Of a stretch of DNA of 64,000 nucleotides, positions 18,474 through 27,422 are shown piece after piece (positions within the stretch are counted from its first letter, which is position 1; each line of letters opens with the position of its first letter). A model generated the notes under the pieces. That model was not told the origin of the DNA. It did no database searches and was given only the letters and a program-made list of their open reading frames with translations. The position numbers were made by a program, and so were the translations under genes. Origin of the DNA: Halarcobacter bivalviorum (GTDB taxonomy: Bacteria; Campylobacterota; Campylobacteria; Campylobacterales; Arcobacteraceae); contig NZ_CP031217.1 of NCBI RefSeq assembly GCF_003346815.1, positions 2,294,001 to 2,358,000 of the forward strand, written 5' to 3'.

Positions 18474-19314
18474 AACTATTTATATAATCTTCTACTTTTT
18501 GTACTTCAGAAGAGGAACCAAAATAAATAGGTGTTTTATCATGAAGTTCTACATTAGTCATATCTAAAATACGACCTCTTTCACTTATTGCTCTTCCACC
18601 TGCTTGTTCAATTATATATGAGATAGGAAAAGCTTCAAATAGTACTTCTAGTTTTCCATTTGGGAAAGATTTTGTTGCAGGAGAGGTATATAAACCACCT
18701 CTTTTGAATAAAATCTGATGAGTATCAAGGGCTAAAGAATCAGAATATCTTAATCTATATCCTTCATTAAAAAAGCTATCAATTAGCTCTTTATGCTCTT
18801 TTGTCCACTCACTAGCAACTCCACCTGTTGAGTTGATATTTCCTTTTTTCTCTAAAGTTAAAGGGTCTTGTTCTATAAACTCTCCATCTTCATATGAAAA
18901 ATAAATCACACCTTCCGATTTTGAAGCGAATACTAATTGAAAAGTTGGTCCATAGGTAATATACATAGCTGCTTTTAAGTGGAAAGCATCCATTTGATGT
19001 TCATAAATTCCAAAAATAGTTCCTAATGAAAAATCTACATCTAATAAATCAACATTATCAATAGCAACATAAGAGATTTTATATTTTCCATTTTCATTGA
19101 TAGTTGTATAATCTTTACTATCTTTTCCTATAAATCCATGTACTGATTTTACTCTTTTAAATTCTCTTTCAATAATTTTTGAACAATAATCATGAATACT
19201 ATCATGCATTTGTCGTTCAGTTAATCCACTTGATAAAAACTTTTCACAATCAACAAATACATTTTTTTCTATATCTTCTGCAATATTTGTAATGGCATTA
19301 AAAACTGCAATCAT
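18472..19314 (-). CDS. fbp: class I fructose-1,6-bisphosphatase
   Basis: Fbp removes the 1-phosphate of fructose-1,6-bisphosphate in gluconeogenesis. The 280-residue protein shows the metal site region ISYVAIDNVDLLDVDFSLGT (about 78-97, with the acidic residues in the DxxD pattern), then GIYEH. It also has the sugar-phosphate site RYSDSLALD and GGLYTSPATKSFPNGKLEVLFEAFPISYIIEQAGG near 210-245 (given in pieces here). It is a little shorter than the usual 320-330 residues at the N-terminus, where the AMP-site region lies. It is encoded 67 bp after pfkA, putting opposing enzymes side by side. Confidence 0.92.
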   Translation of the reverse strand: MIAVFNAITNIAEDIEKNVFVDCEKFLSSGLTERQMHDSIHDYCSKIIEREFKRVKSVHGFIGKDSKDYTTINENGKYKISYVAIDNVDLLDVDFSLGTIFGIYEHQMDAFHLKAAMYITYGPTFQLVFASKSEGVIYFSYEDGEFIEQDPLTLEKKGNINSTGGVASEWTKEHKELIDSFFNEGYRLRYSDSLALDTHQILFKRGGLYTSPATKSFPNGKLEVLFEAFPISYIIEQAGGRAISERGRILDMTNVELHDKTPIYFGSSSEVQKVEDYINS

Positions 19315-19381
19315 AAATCTTAGCCTTTTCTATTTTATTAAATTTTATAATATCAAGTAATTGATTAAAAGCTTATATAGC

Positions 19382-20359
19382 TTAGTTTACCAATCTTCTT
19401 GCTAAATCAAGTAACTCTTTTTTTATCTCATATTTTGAAGAGTTTACATAATCAATTGAAACAAATTGGAACTCACTTTTATTATATACAATTACGCTAC
19501 TTTCAGAGTCCTCTTTTAAAATCTCCTCTATTGCAAAAGTTACAAACTCAGAAGCCATAAGCCTATCATATACAGTAGGATTTCCTCCCCTTTGAATATG
19601 ACCTAAAATTGTTGCTCTTGTCTCTATTCCAACATCTTCTTCAAGCCACCTTACAAGCTCATTTGTAGTTGTACATCTATTTTTTGAACAACCCTCTGCA
19701 ACTACACAAACTATATATTTTCTACCCTCTTTTAACTCTTGTTTTAATCTTTTTCCAATCACTTCTAAATCATAATCAAGCTCAGGTATCATACAAACCT
19801 CAGCTCCACAAGTAATAGCAGAAACAAGAGCTAAATAACCACAATCTCTTCCCATTGTTTCAATTACACAAGCTCTTTTAAAAGAAGCCGAAGTATCTCT
19901 AATAGCATCGGTTGCTTCTCTAATAATATTTAAAGCTGTATCTACACCTAAACAATATTCTGTTCCAAAGATATCATTATCAATAGTAGCTGGAATTCCA
20001 ATAAATTTTATTCCAAAATCTTTATAAAATTGGTCTAAGGCTCTAAATGAACCATCTCCACCTAAGATTATAAGTTTATCAATTCCATGTTTTTGTAAGT
20101 TTTCAAAGGCTTGTTTTCTATACTCTAAGTCGAAAAATCTTTTTGACCTCGAAGATCTTATTTTTGTTCCACCCTCATGCATTATTCCAGCTACATCATC
20201 ATAAGAGGCTTTTTTAATATTTCCATCAATCAACCCCTCTAAGCCATCATAAATTAAAAAAGGTTCAATTTTTTTATTAAAACAGTAATCTACAAACTGC
20301 TTAATTGCAGGATTCATTCCTGCACAATCTCCACCTGATGTTAATATTGCTATTGCCAT
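19382..20359 (-). CDS. pfkA: 6-phosphofructokinase, probably ATP-dependent
   Basis: PfkA phosphorylates fructose-6-phosphate at the committed step of glycolysis. The 325-residue protein has LTSGGDCAGMNPAI, GGDGSFRALDQF near 100, GIPATIDNDIFGTEYCLGVDTA near 120, ETMGRDCGYLA near 165, and ATILGHIQRGG near 250. The Gly of GGDG and the absence of Lys before TIDND argue for ATP rather than pyrophosphate as donor. Most Campylobacterota lack this enzyme, so its presence next to fbp is notable. It overlaps nothing and starts 3 bp after the AI-2E-family gene, so it is in that operon. Confidence 0.93.
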   Translation of the reverse strand: MAIAILTSGGDCAGMNPAIKQFVDYCFNKKIEPFLIYDGLEGLIDGNIKKASYDDVAGIMHEGGTKIRSSRSKRFFDLEYRKQAFENLQKHGIDKLIILGGDGSFRALDQFYKDFGIKFIGIPATIDNDIFGTEYCLGVDTALNIIREATDAIRDTSASFKRACVIETMGRDCGYLALVSAITCGAEVCMIPELDYDLEVIGKRLKQELKEGRKYIVCVVAEGCSKNRCTTTNELVRWLEEDVGIETRATILGHIQRGGNPTVYDRLMASEFVTFAIEEILKEDSESSVIVYNKSEFQFVSIDYVNSSKYEIKKELLDLARRLVN

Positions 20360-20361
20360 TT

Positions 20362-21399
20362 TTAACCTTTTGCTTCTTTTTTACTTGGAATATCTGACAT
20401 CAATACTGCTAACCATTGTGTACTCTTATTTGAACTAAAAGCTATTTTTAATGTCATTGTAATAGGAACAGCAAGGAACATTCCAACAATTCCTAGAACC
20501 CAACCCCATAAAATAAGTGAGAAAAAGATAACTAAAGGAGATAAACCTAACTCTTTACCCATTAGTTTTGGCTCAATAATATTACTAATCGAGATATTTA
20601 TTACCACATAAAAAACTATTAAAAATAAAGTTGTATTTAAATCTAAACTAACAAGAGATAAAAGTATTGCTGGTATTGAAGCTATGATAGACCCAACAAC
20701 TGGAACAAAATTAAATAACATTGCAATTACACCCCAAAGAATTGGATAATCTACATCAAAAATAATAAGCCCTACGGCAATAATAAATCCTGTTAAAAAA
20801 CTTGTTGTACTTTTTACTAAAAAATATTTTTGGATATTGTGAGAAAAAAGATTAAAGTGCTCTAACTCTTCACTATTTTGTTTAAAGATTACTTTTAGTT
20901 TTCTCTCAAATGATTTTGACTCAGCCAGGATAAAAGCAACTCCAATTACTATTAGTAAAAACTTAGAAAGAAAAGTTCCAATACTTCCTATAATATTTGT
21001 AGTAAAACCAAAGAAAGAGCTAAAATTTAAAGCATCTAAAATCATCTTTTTATCAACAACTACTCCATAAGTCTCCCCAAGAGCAATTATTTTTACAACT
21101 AAACCTTGAAGTTGTTGCTCATATTGAGGCATATTTGAAATAAAGTTCTTAAGTGAAATATTTACAATATATGCAAGCAGTAAAGAGATTAAAATAAAAA
21201 TTGAAATTACTAAGATATAAGAGATTACTCTAGGGATATGTCTTCTTTCTAAAATTCTTAAAAGTGTAGAAAAAATTGATGAAATAAAAATTGCTAAAAA
21301 TAAAATTACAACAATTTCACTTGCAACTTTTAAACCTGCAATGATAATTACTAAAGAGGCTAAATAAAAAAAATAGTGTCTAATATTTATTGCATCCAA
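20362..21399 (-). CDS. AI-2E family transporter-like membrane protein
   Basis: This 345-residue protein has about eight membrane helices in the family's order. Two come early (HYFFYLASLVIIIAG; IVVILFLAIFIS), followed by a third and a long soluble stretch at about 85-135. The conserved region at about 215-310 contains YPILWGVIAMLFNFVPVVGS, then ISNIIEPKLMGKELGLSPLV, and ILWGWVLGIVGMFLAVP. Members include TqsA/YdiK-type exporters and Na+/H+ antiporters, so the substrate cannot be named. It follows the DUF502 gene by 1 bp and is followed by pfkA. Confidence 0.92.
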   Translation of the reverse strand: MDAINIRHYFFYLASLVIIIAGLKVASEIVVILFLAIFISSIFSTLLRILERRHIPRVISYILVISIFILISLLLAYIVNISLKNFISNMPQYEQQLQGLVVKIIALGETYGVVVDKKMILDALNFSSFFGFTTNIIGSIGTFLSKFLLIVIGVAFILAESKSFERKLKVIFKQNSEELEHFNLFSHNIQKYFLVKSTTSFLTGFIIAVGLIIFDVDYPILWGVIAMLFNFVPVVGSIIASIPAILLSLVSLDLNTTLFLIVFYVVINISISNIIEPKLMGKELGLSPLVIFFSLILWGWVLGIVGMFLAVPITMTLKIAFSSNKSTQWLAVLMSDIPSKKEAKG

Positions 21400-21400
21400 A

Positions 21401-22084
21401 TTAAGCTTCCTTGTTATTCTCTTCTAAAAACTGTGACAATGTTTTAAAATCTTCAATATTTTTTGGTTCTGTTTTTACTATATCAGCTAAAGACTTAACT
21501 CCCATTGACAAAAGGTATTGTAAATTTGAATCAAAAGTTGCCTCTTCAATAACTTTAATTTTATCTTTATGTACTTCAAACATATAACCCCCATTTGGAA
21601 TTGGTGTCATCGATAAAACAACTGTATAATGATCTTTTATAATAGACTCTTTTGTTGAGTACATCAAACCAACATTATAATCATCTTTAGAAAAACCTCT
21701 TATTAAAACAACAAGTACTTTTTTCTCTCCAGATTTTGAGGTATTAAAAATATTTATTAACTCTTTTATAGTAGCATAGCCTGGAATTTTAGAATAAACT
21801 TTTTGTACTATATCAACTAGTTTCGTTTCTGCAAATACTCCTATAATATATGCAAAAGCTCCCATAATAAATACCCCAACGATAGTCCATAAAAAAGGAT
21901 ATTTCTCAGGCTCAAATCCAAATAGTTCAAACATATTTCCAGTTAATTGATTTATTTTTTCATAAACCCAAATTACAATTATTGTGATGGCTGCAATAGG
22001 AGCTAACCAAAAAAGACCTTTTAAAATTACTGTGATAACATGGTCTTTTCCATGAGAAAAATATTTTTTAGTTTTTTTTACCAT
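21401..22084 (-). CDS. DUF502 family membrane protein
   Basis: This is a two-helix membrane protein of the DUF502 family. I chose ATG 22084 (227 residues, MVKKTKKYFSHGKDHVITVI), because GGGAAGAA lies just upstream. An in-frame extension to 22120 has no such signal. TM1 is at about 18-38 (LKGLFWLAPIAAITIIVIWVY) and TM2 at about 60-82 (LWTIVGVFIMGAFAYIIGVF), followed by a cytoplasmic domain with IPGYATIKELINIF and TPIPNGGYMFEV, both typical of the family. The function is unknown. It heads the operon with the AI-2E-type protein and pfkA. Confidence 0.9.
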   Translation of the reverse strand: MVKKTKKYFSHGKDHVITVILKGLFWLAPIAAITIIVIWVYEKINQLTGNMFELFGFEPEKYPFLWTIVGVFIMGAFAYIIGVFAETKLVDIVQKVYSKIPGYATIKELINIFNTSKSGEKKVLVVLIRGFSKDDYNVGLMYSTKESIIKDHYTVVLSMTPIPNGGYMFEVHKDKIKVIEEATFDSNLQYLLSMGVKSLADIVKTEPKNIEDFKTLSQFLEENNKEA

Positions 22085-22246
22085 TTCTTCCCTTCTTAAA
22101 TAAAAGATTATTATAACCATTTAGAGGCTTTATTTCACTAAAAATATATAGATTTATCATATTTTTTATTAAGTGCACAAATTTTTTGAATAATTTTTAT
22201 ACAGCTGTTAATTAAATTTCCTATTCATTTAAGATAAAATTTCTTT

Positions 22247-23854
22247 ATGGAAAATACACTATTAATTATATTTGTTTCACTTGCGTTAGCAACTATTTTA
22301 AATCTAATTTTAAAAAGACTATCTATTTCTCATATTATTGGATATATTTTAACAGGAACTATTGTTGCAACAATATTTAATTTTAATGAGAAGAGTACTC
22401 TTCATACTTTGGAATTAATTGCTGAATTTGGTATTGTTTTTTTAATGTTTACTATCGGTTTAGAGATGCCTTTAGAGAGAATAAAAAAATTAAAAAAACT
22501 TCTTTTTGGAAATGGTCTTTTACAAGTTTGTATTAGTGCAATAATCATCTTTGTAACTACTCATTTTATATTTAAACTTGATTTCACTTCATCTTTAATA
22601 ATCTCACTAGCTTTCTCTTTATCATCAACAGCTATTGTATTAAGTTATTTAAAACAATCAAAAGATATTTATACTCCCTACGGAGAAAAATCTACTGCTA
22701 TCTTAGTTTTTCAAGACTTAGCAGTTATTCCTATCTTATTACTTATTACTTTTCTTTCATCTGAGGGAAGTTCTATTGAGATAATTTTGTTTAAAACATT
22801 TATTTCTGCTTTAGTAATTATTGCACTTATGTTTACTATTGGTAAAAAAGTTATGGGTTATTTATTACAGTTTTCTTCAAACACCAGATTAGAAGAACTA
22901 TTCTTAGCTTCGGTTTTATCGATTGTTTTAGGTGCTTCTTTATTAGCCCATGAGTTTGGTTTTACCTATTCACTTGGAGCTTTTATTGCTGGGATGATTA
23001 TTGCTGAGACTAAATATCATATAAAAGTTGAATCAGATATTTCAAGTTATAAAGATTTACTTCTTGGAACATTCTTTTTTTCAGTTGGAACTAAAATAGA
23101 TATCTCTTATTTTATTGAAAATATTTTTTATCTATTTGCTGTTTTAGTTCTTGTAATGCTAATAAAAGCAGTTGTTGTATATTTTATTGTTAAACAAGAT
23201 TCAAATAAGAGTGACTCTATTAAAGCAGCTCTTGCTTTATGCCAAATTGGAGAGTTCTCTTTTGCTGTTTTTGCTCTTGCTAGTGCAGATGGTTTATTAG
23301 AAGAAAATCTTAGTAATTTTCTTATTTTAGTTACTGTTCTATCAATGATTTTAACACCTTTTATTATCAATAATATTTATAAACTCTCTTCATATATTAT
23401 TGTTGAGTTTTATGAGTCAGATAAGATTACTCCTATTAATAAAAAGAACCATATCGTTATTTGTGGTTATGGAACTTTAGGAAGAATTATTGCAAAAGAG
23501 TTAGAAAAACAAAAAAAAGAGTTTGTAATAATTTCAGACAATTTAAAGCATGTAGTTCTTGCAAGAAAAAATGGATATATGGCATATTTTGGACACTTAG
23601 AAAAGTTACCTGTTATTGAATCACTAAAAGTAGAAGATGCTTCAAGTATTATAATAACACTTAGCAATATCTCTAAAAAATCTCTGATTTGTGAAGCAAT
23701 TTTAAAATATGATGAAAATGCAAATTTAATAGTAAAAATTGATTCAAAAAGTGAAAAACAATATTTAAGTGATTTAAATATTAAAAATTTTATTCATGCT
23801 CAACAAGAGACAGCTAACTTAATAATTCAAAAAAGTTTAGAAGCTATAAGCTAA
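22247..23854 (+). CDS. Kef/CPA2-type monovalent cation:proton antiporter with RCK domain
   Basis: This is an inner-membrane antiporter exchanging K+ or Na+ for protons. The 535-residue protein has about twelve membrane helices with CPA2 landmarks: SISHIIGYILTGTIV (about 27-41), EFGIVFLMFTIGLEMP, FSLSSTAIVLSYLK, FQDLAVIP near 155, and the CPA-type core HEFGFTYSLGAFIAGMIIAET. A cytoplasmic RCK (TrkA-N) domain begins near 400 (IVICGYGTLGRIIAKELE, with the GxGxxG nucleotide site). No TrkA-C domain is obvious at the end. It is monocistronic with its own 126-bp upstream gap. Confidence 0.93.
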   Translation: MENTLLIIFVSLALATILNLILKRLSISHIIGYILTGTIVATIFNFNEKSTLHTLELIAEFGIVFLMFTIGLEMPLERIKKLKKLLFGNGLLQVCISAIIIFVTTHFIFKLDFTSSLIISLAFSLSSTAIVLSYLKQSKDIYTPYGEKSTAILVFQDLAVIPILLLITFLSSEGSSIEIILFKTFISALVIIALMFTIGKKVMGYLLQFSSNTRLEELFLASVLSIVLGASLLAHEFGFTYSLGAFIAGMIIAETKYHIKVESDISSYKDLLLGTFFFSVGTKIDISYFIENIFYLFAVLVLVMLIKAVVVYFIVKQDSNKSDSIKAALALCQIGEFSFAVFALASADGLLEENLSNFLILVTVLSMILTPFIINNIYKLSSYIIVEFYESDKITPINKKNHIVICGYGTLGRIIAKELEKQKKEFVIISDNLKHVVLARKNGYMAYFGHLEKLPVIESLKVEDASSIIITLSNISKKSLICEAILKYDENANLIVKIDSKSEKQYLSDLNIKNFIHAQQETANLIIQKSLEAIS

Positions 23855-23862
23855 TAAGCCTA

Positions 23863-23928
23863 AAATAAAAAAAGAGCAAAGAAAAATCTCTGCTCTATAC
23901 TACTATGAAGGACGTTTAATTAGTAGGT
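23863..23928 (-). ncRNA. candidate small RNA opposite the antiporter-bioF gap
   Basis: The minus strand here carries a strong intrinsic terminator with no gene to serve. Its stem is AGAGCA-g-AGA/TCT-t-TGCTCT (23896-23873), with loop TTTT, and TTTTTTATTTT follows (23872-23862). Upstream on the same strand a perfect TATAAT lies at 23940-23935, and a second possible extended -10 (TGCTATAGT) at 23956-23948. A transcript from about 23928 would be about 65 nt. A 6-bp stem, CTACTA (23926-23921) with TAGTAG (23905-23900), encloses a loop containing CGTCCTTC, which is complementary to Shine-Dalgarno sequences. This is a prediction from sequence only. Confidence 0.5.
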
Positions 23929-24033
23929 GAAGAAATTATAACTACTCACTATAGCAAAACAGTAGCATTTAGAAAAAATTTAACAATTTTTAAAAATTTT
24001 TTGTATATAATTATAAAATTATTAGGAGTAATA

Positions 24034-25128
24034 TTGTACGAAAAAGAGTTGAACTCAATCAAAAAAGCTAATAGATATCGTACTAGAAAGGTCTTTGATA
24101 CTAATCTTGTTGATTTAGCCTCAAATGACTATTTAGGTCTTGCCTCTCAAAAAATACTTTTTGAAAATACTTACAAAAAACTCTATCAAGAAAAATTCAC
24201 TTCACCAAAAGCATCAATTGTTGTAACAGGATATAGCCAATTTCATAAAGATTTTGAAGATGATTTAAAAAAATACAATGGTTTTGAAGATGCAGTTGTA
24301 GTTGGAAGTGGTTTCTTAGCAAATATCTCAATGATTGAAGCACTTGTAAGAAAGGGTGATATTTTATTTATTGATGAAAACTATCATGCAAGTGGAATGC
24401 TAGCAACTAGACTTCTAAATAAAAATCAAGTAGTTATTTTCAAACATAATGACTGCCAAGACTTAAAAAAGAAATTTGAAAATCAAGATGCAAAGGGACG
24501 AAAAATTATTGCCATAGAAGGAGTTTATTCTATGGAAGGTGATTTAGCTCCTAAAGAAATTTTTGATTTTGCAAATGAAAAAAATGCTTTACTAATAGTT
24601 GATGAAGCACACTCTTCTGGAATCTTAGGAGATAAGCTTTTAGGAATTTTTGATTTATATAAAATCAAACCCAAAGAAAATCATATAAAAATGGGAACTT
24701 TAGGAAAAGCCTATGGAAGTTATGGAGCATATATTCTTGCTTCAAAGACTATAATTGATTTTCTTGTAAATAGAGCAAAAGCCATTATCTACACAACTGC
24801 TCCATCTTTATTTGATATAGTTTTAGGCCATGAATCATTAAAATATATACAAGAAAATAAAGAACAATTTAAAGAGAAAATTGATTCTAACTTACAACTT
24901 GTAAACAATATTTTAGGTTTAAACTCTCAAAGTTTAATTATTCCTGTGCAAATAGCAGATAACAAAAAAGTTTTAGAACTTCAAAAAAGTTTAGAACAAA
25001 AAGGTTATCTTGTAGGAGCAATAAGACAACCTACAGTTAAAAGTGCAATAATAAGACTTATTGCAAAAACTGATATTAAACAAAGTGACTTAGAGTATGT
25101 TTGTAATTTTTTAAAGGAAGCAAAATGA
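24034..25128 (+). CDS. bioF: 8-amino-7-oxononanoate synthase-like alpha-oxoamine synthase
   Basis: This PLP enzyme condenses an acyl-thioester with an amino acid; BioF makes the biotin precursor from pimeloyl-ACP/CoA and alanine. I chose TTG 24034 (364 residues), five bases after AGGAG; the frame extends upstream to 24001 without a ribosome-binding site. Landmarks are LASNDYLGLAS near residue 30, FVVGSGFLAN-type AVVVGSGFLAN near 85, DENYHASG, VDEAHSSGILG near 190, and the PLP lysine in MGTLGKAYGSYG near 230. It is slightly short for BioF. The following gene overlaps by 4 bp. Related enzymes (Kbl, serine palmitoyltransferase) are less likely because of the length and the SYG after the lysine. 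Confidence 0.85.
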   Translation: MYEKELNSIKKANRYRTRKVFDTNLVDLASNDYLGLASQKILFENTYKKLYQEKFTSPKASIVVTGYSQFHKDFEDDLKKYNGFEDAVVVGSGFLANISMIEALVRKGDILFIDENYHASGMLATRLLNKNQVVIFKHNDCQDLKKKFENQDAKGRKIIAIEGVYSMEGDLAPKEIFDFANEKNALLIVDEAHSSGILGDKLLGIFDLYKIKPKENHIKMGTLGKAYGSYGAYILASKTIIDFLVNRAKAIIYTTAPSLFDIVLGHESLKYIQENKEQFKEKIDSNLQLVNNILGLNSQSLIIPVQIADNKKVLELQKSLEQKGYLVGAIRQPTVKSAIIRLIAKTDIKQSDLEYVCNFLKEAK

Positions 25129-25367
25129 AGAAACTACTTTTAATCTTAGCCTTTTCACTTACAGCCTTTGCTAGTGAAAATACTTTTGTAAACATGAAGA
25201 ACTGTGAAAGTATAGTGCTTTCAAAACTAACAACACTTATCTCTTGCCATCAAATGGATTACTTAGTTGAGTACAGAAATATTGATGATGAAGAGAAAGA
25301 TAGAATAAAAAAGGTTACGGTTGTAACACCTAAAAGCCAAGTAATAATAAAAAATGTAGGAAAATAG
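25125..25367 (+). CDS. small exported protein, unknown function
   Basis: This 80-residue protein has a clear signal peptide (KKLLLILAFSLTAFA, cleavage before SEN), leaving a mature part of about 63 residues with two cysteines (NCESI and ISCHQ) that could form a disulfide in the periplasm. The end is basic and beta-like (VTVVTPKSQVIIKNVGK). It overlaps bioF by 4 bp (ATGA) and ends 1 bp before the carbonic anhydrase gene, so it is translated within that operon. I do not recognise the family. Confidence 0.75.
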   Translation: MKKLLLILAFSLTAFASENTFVNMKNCESIVLSKLTTLISCHQMDYLVEYRNIDDEEKDRIKKVTVVTPKSQVIIKNVGK

Positions 25368-25368
25368 C

Positions 25369-26019
25369 ATGATATTAAATGAATTAATCAAAGGAAATGA
25401 GAACTTTAGACAGAATCAATTCTTGGAGTTAGAAAATGACTTACAAGAATTGGTTGAACATGGACAAAAACCTGAAGTTCTTTTTATTGGATGTTCAGAT
25501 AGTAGAGTTACACCTGATTTAATGCTTAACTCAAAACCTGGAGATATGTTTATTTTAAGAAATGTTGGGAATTTTGTTCCCCCTTATAAACATGATGAAG
25601 ATTATCATGGTAGTGCTGCGGCTATTGAGTATGCAGTTGCTGTTTTAAAAGTAAAACATATTATTGTATGTGGACACTCACACTGTGGAGCTTGTAAGTC
25701 TTTATATGAGGAAATACCAGATACAAAATCATTAATTCATGTAAAAACTTGGTTAAAACTTGGGGCAAAAGCAAAAGAGAGAACTCTTAAAAACCAAAAA
25801 TTTAATACAGAAGAAGAGAAATATAGAGCTACGGAGCGAAACTCTATTAGATACCAACTTGAAAATCTTTTAACTTATCCAGATGTAAAAAGATTACTTG
25901 AAGAGGGGAAACTTAAAGTTCATGGATGGTATTATGACATCCAAACTGCTAAAATAGATTATTTTGATAGTAGTGATGATACATTTAAACCTTTAAGTGA
26001 GTTTACATATGAACCATAA
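25369..26019 (+). CDS. beta-class carbonic anhydrase
   Basis: The enzyme interconverts CO2 and bicarbonate in the cytoplasm, which matters to capnophilic Campylobacterota. The 216-residue protein has zinc ligands Cys42 (GCSDSRV, with the Asp44/Arg46 dyad), His103 and Cys106 (CGHSHCGA). It also carries ILRNVGNFVPP and the GSAAAIEYAV segment of plant-type beta enzymes. It lies in a tight plus-strand group between two small exported or membrane proteins. The next gene overlaps its end. Confidence 0.96.
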   Translation: MILNELIKGNENFRQNQFLELENDLQELVEHGQKPEVLFIGCSDSRVTPDLMLNSKPGDMFILRNVGNFVPPYKHDEDYHGSAAAIEYAVAVLKVKHIIVCGHSHCGACKSLYEEIPDTKSLIHVKTWLKLGAKAKERTLKNQKFNTEEEKYRATERNSIRYQLENLLTYPDVKRLLEEGKLKVHGWYYDIQTAKIDYFDSSDDTFKPLSEFTYEP

Positions 26020-26332
26020 TCCAGAAGTTAGAAGACTTCCTAAAAAAACTGTTGCTATAATTGCCATTATGTCTATAGTAACAATTTTAGGTTTTGGCTT
26101 TGTAATGATTACAAAAAACCTAAAAATGGAAGAAGTCTTAAATAATCTTGGACACAAAAATATTTCTAGCATTAAAGTAGTAAATAGAATGAGTGTTGAA
26201 GATACGCAAACAAAAGTAAAAAGTACAGTTTATAAAGTTACTTTTTTTGATAAGACTTTAAATAAAGAGTGTATAGGTTTTGTACATAGAAGTAATGAAG
26301 GAAACTACACTAAAGATATAGACTGTAAATAA
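26009..26332 (+). CDS. small single-pass membrane protein, unknown function
   Basis: This protein has 107 residues from the ATG at 26009, which overlaps the end of the carbonic anhydrase gene. A GTG at 25997 would add four residues. A basic N-terminus (EVRRLPKKT) is followed by one membrane helix at about 14-34 (VAIIAIMSIVTILGFGFVMI) and a periplasmic domain of about 70 residues with two cysteines (KECIGF and the DIDCK end). It is probably cotranscribed with carbonic anhydrase and mqnE. No family is recognised. Confidence 0.75.
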   Translation: MNHNPEVRRLPKKTVAIIAIMSIVTILGFGFVMITKNLKMEEVLNNLGHKNISSIKVVNRMSVEDTQTKVKSTVYKVTFFDKTLNKECIGFVHRSNEGNYTKDIDCK

Positions 26333-26348
26333 TAAATAAGAAGAGATA

Positions 26349-27410
26349 ATGAGTGTTTTAGAAAAGATTAAAAATAAACAAAGACTTGGACTTGAAGATG
26401 CTATAAAATTATATGATTTAGACCTTTTTGAATTAGCATCTATTGCAAATGATATTAGAAGAGAAAAACATGGAGATAAGACCTACTTTAATATAAATAG
26501 ACATATCAACCCTACAAATATTTGTAAAGATGTTTGTCAATTTTGTGCATATAGTGCAAGTAGAAAAAATCCAAATCCTTATACAATGAGCCATGAACAA
26601 ATTTTAGAAATAGTGAAAAACTCATCTAAAAATGGTATTAAAGAAGTACATATTGTTTCAGCACATAATCCAGATACTGGTCTTGAATGGTATTTAGATA
26701 TTTTCAAAAAAATAAAAATGGAATTCCCTCAAATTCATGTAAAAGCTTTAACAGCAGCAGAAATCCACTTTTTAGCACAAGAATATAAGCTAAGCTATGA
26801 AGAGATTATTAAAAAAATGATTGAAAGTGGTGTAGATTCTATGCCAGGTGGTGGTGCTGAAATTTTTGATGAAAAAGTGCGAAAAAGAATTTGTGGGGGG
26901 AAAGTTACATCTCAACAATGGCTTGATATTCACAAACTTTGGCACAAAGCTGGACATGAAAGTAATGCAACTATGCTATTTGGACATATTGAGACAAGAG
27001 AGCATAGAATAGACCATATGTTAAGATTAAGAGATTTACAAGATGAGACTGGAGGATTTAATGCATTTATTCCTCTTGTATACCAAAAAGAGAATAACTA
27101 TTTAAAAGTAAAAGATTTTCTAACTGGTCAAGAAATTCTTAAAACAATGGCAATTGCAAGAATTTTATTAGATAGTATTCCTCATATCAAAGCTTATTGG
27201 GTAACTTCAACAGTAAAATTAGCTCTTTTAGCACAAGAATTTGGAGCAAATGACTTAGATGGAACTATTGAAAAAGAGTCTATTCAAAGTGCAGCTGGAG
27301 CTAAAAGTGCAAATGGAATGCCTCTTCAACAATTTGTTGATTTAATTAAAAACTCTGGATTTACTCCTGTAGAAAGAGATTCTGTTTATAATGAGATAAA
27401 AGTTTGGTAA
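26349..27410 (+). CDS. mqnE: aminodeoxyfutalosine synthase MqnE
   Basis: MqnE is a radical SAM enzyme that joins 3-[(1-carboxyvinyl)oxy]benzoate to SAM in the futalosine route to menaquinone, the usual route in Campylobacterota. The 353-residue protein has the CxxxCxxC cluster motif (CKDVCQFC, near residue 58) preceded by HINPTNI, then KEVHIVSAHNPD, and MPGGGAEIFDEKVRKRIC near 165-182, which separates MqnE from MqnC (usually LPGGGAE). The IPHIKAYWVTS segment near 280 also fits. AAGAAGAG precedes the ATG. It is the last gene of the group. Confidence 0.95.
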   Translation: MSVLEKIKNKQRLGLEDAIKLYDLDLFELASIANDIRREKHGDKTYFNINRHINPTNICKDVCQFCAYSASRKNPNPYTMSHEQILEIVKNSSKNGIKEVHIVSAHNPDTGLEWYLDIFKKIKMEFPQIHVKALTAAEIHFLAQEYKLSYEEIIKKMIESGVDSMPGGGAEIFDEKVRKRICGGKVTSQQWLDIHKLWHKAGHESNATMLFGHIETREHRIDHMLRLRDLQDETGGFNAFIPLVYQKENNYLKVKDFLTGQEILKTMAIARILLDSIPHIKAYWVTSTVKLALLAQEFGANDLDGTIEKESIQSAAGAKSANGMPLQQFVDLIKNSGFTPVERDSVYNEIKVW

Positions 27411-27422
27411 CTTTATCTCATT
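27390..27422. terminator. long hairpin spanning two converging stop codons
   Basis: AATGAGATAAAAGTT and AACTTTATCTCATT pair as a 14-bp stem with one bulged A and loop TGGT. The hairpin covers the mqnE stop and reaches the last codon of the response-regulator gene on the other strand. There is no long T-run on either side, so it may act as a bidirectional end or protect both 3' ends. Confidence 0.55.
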
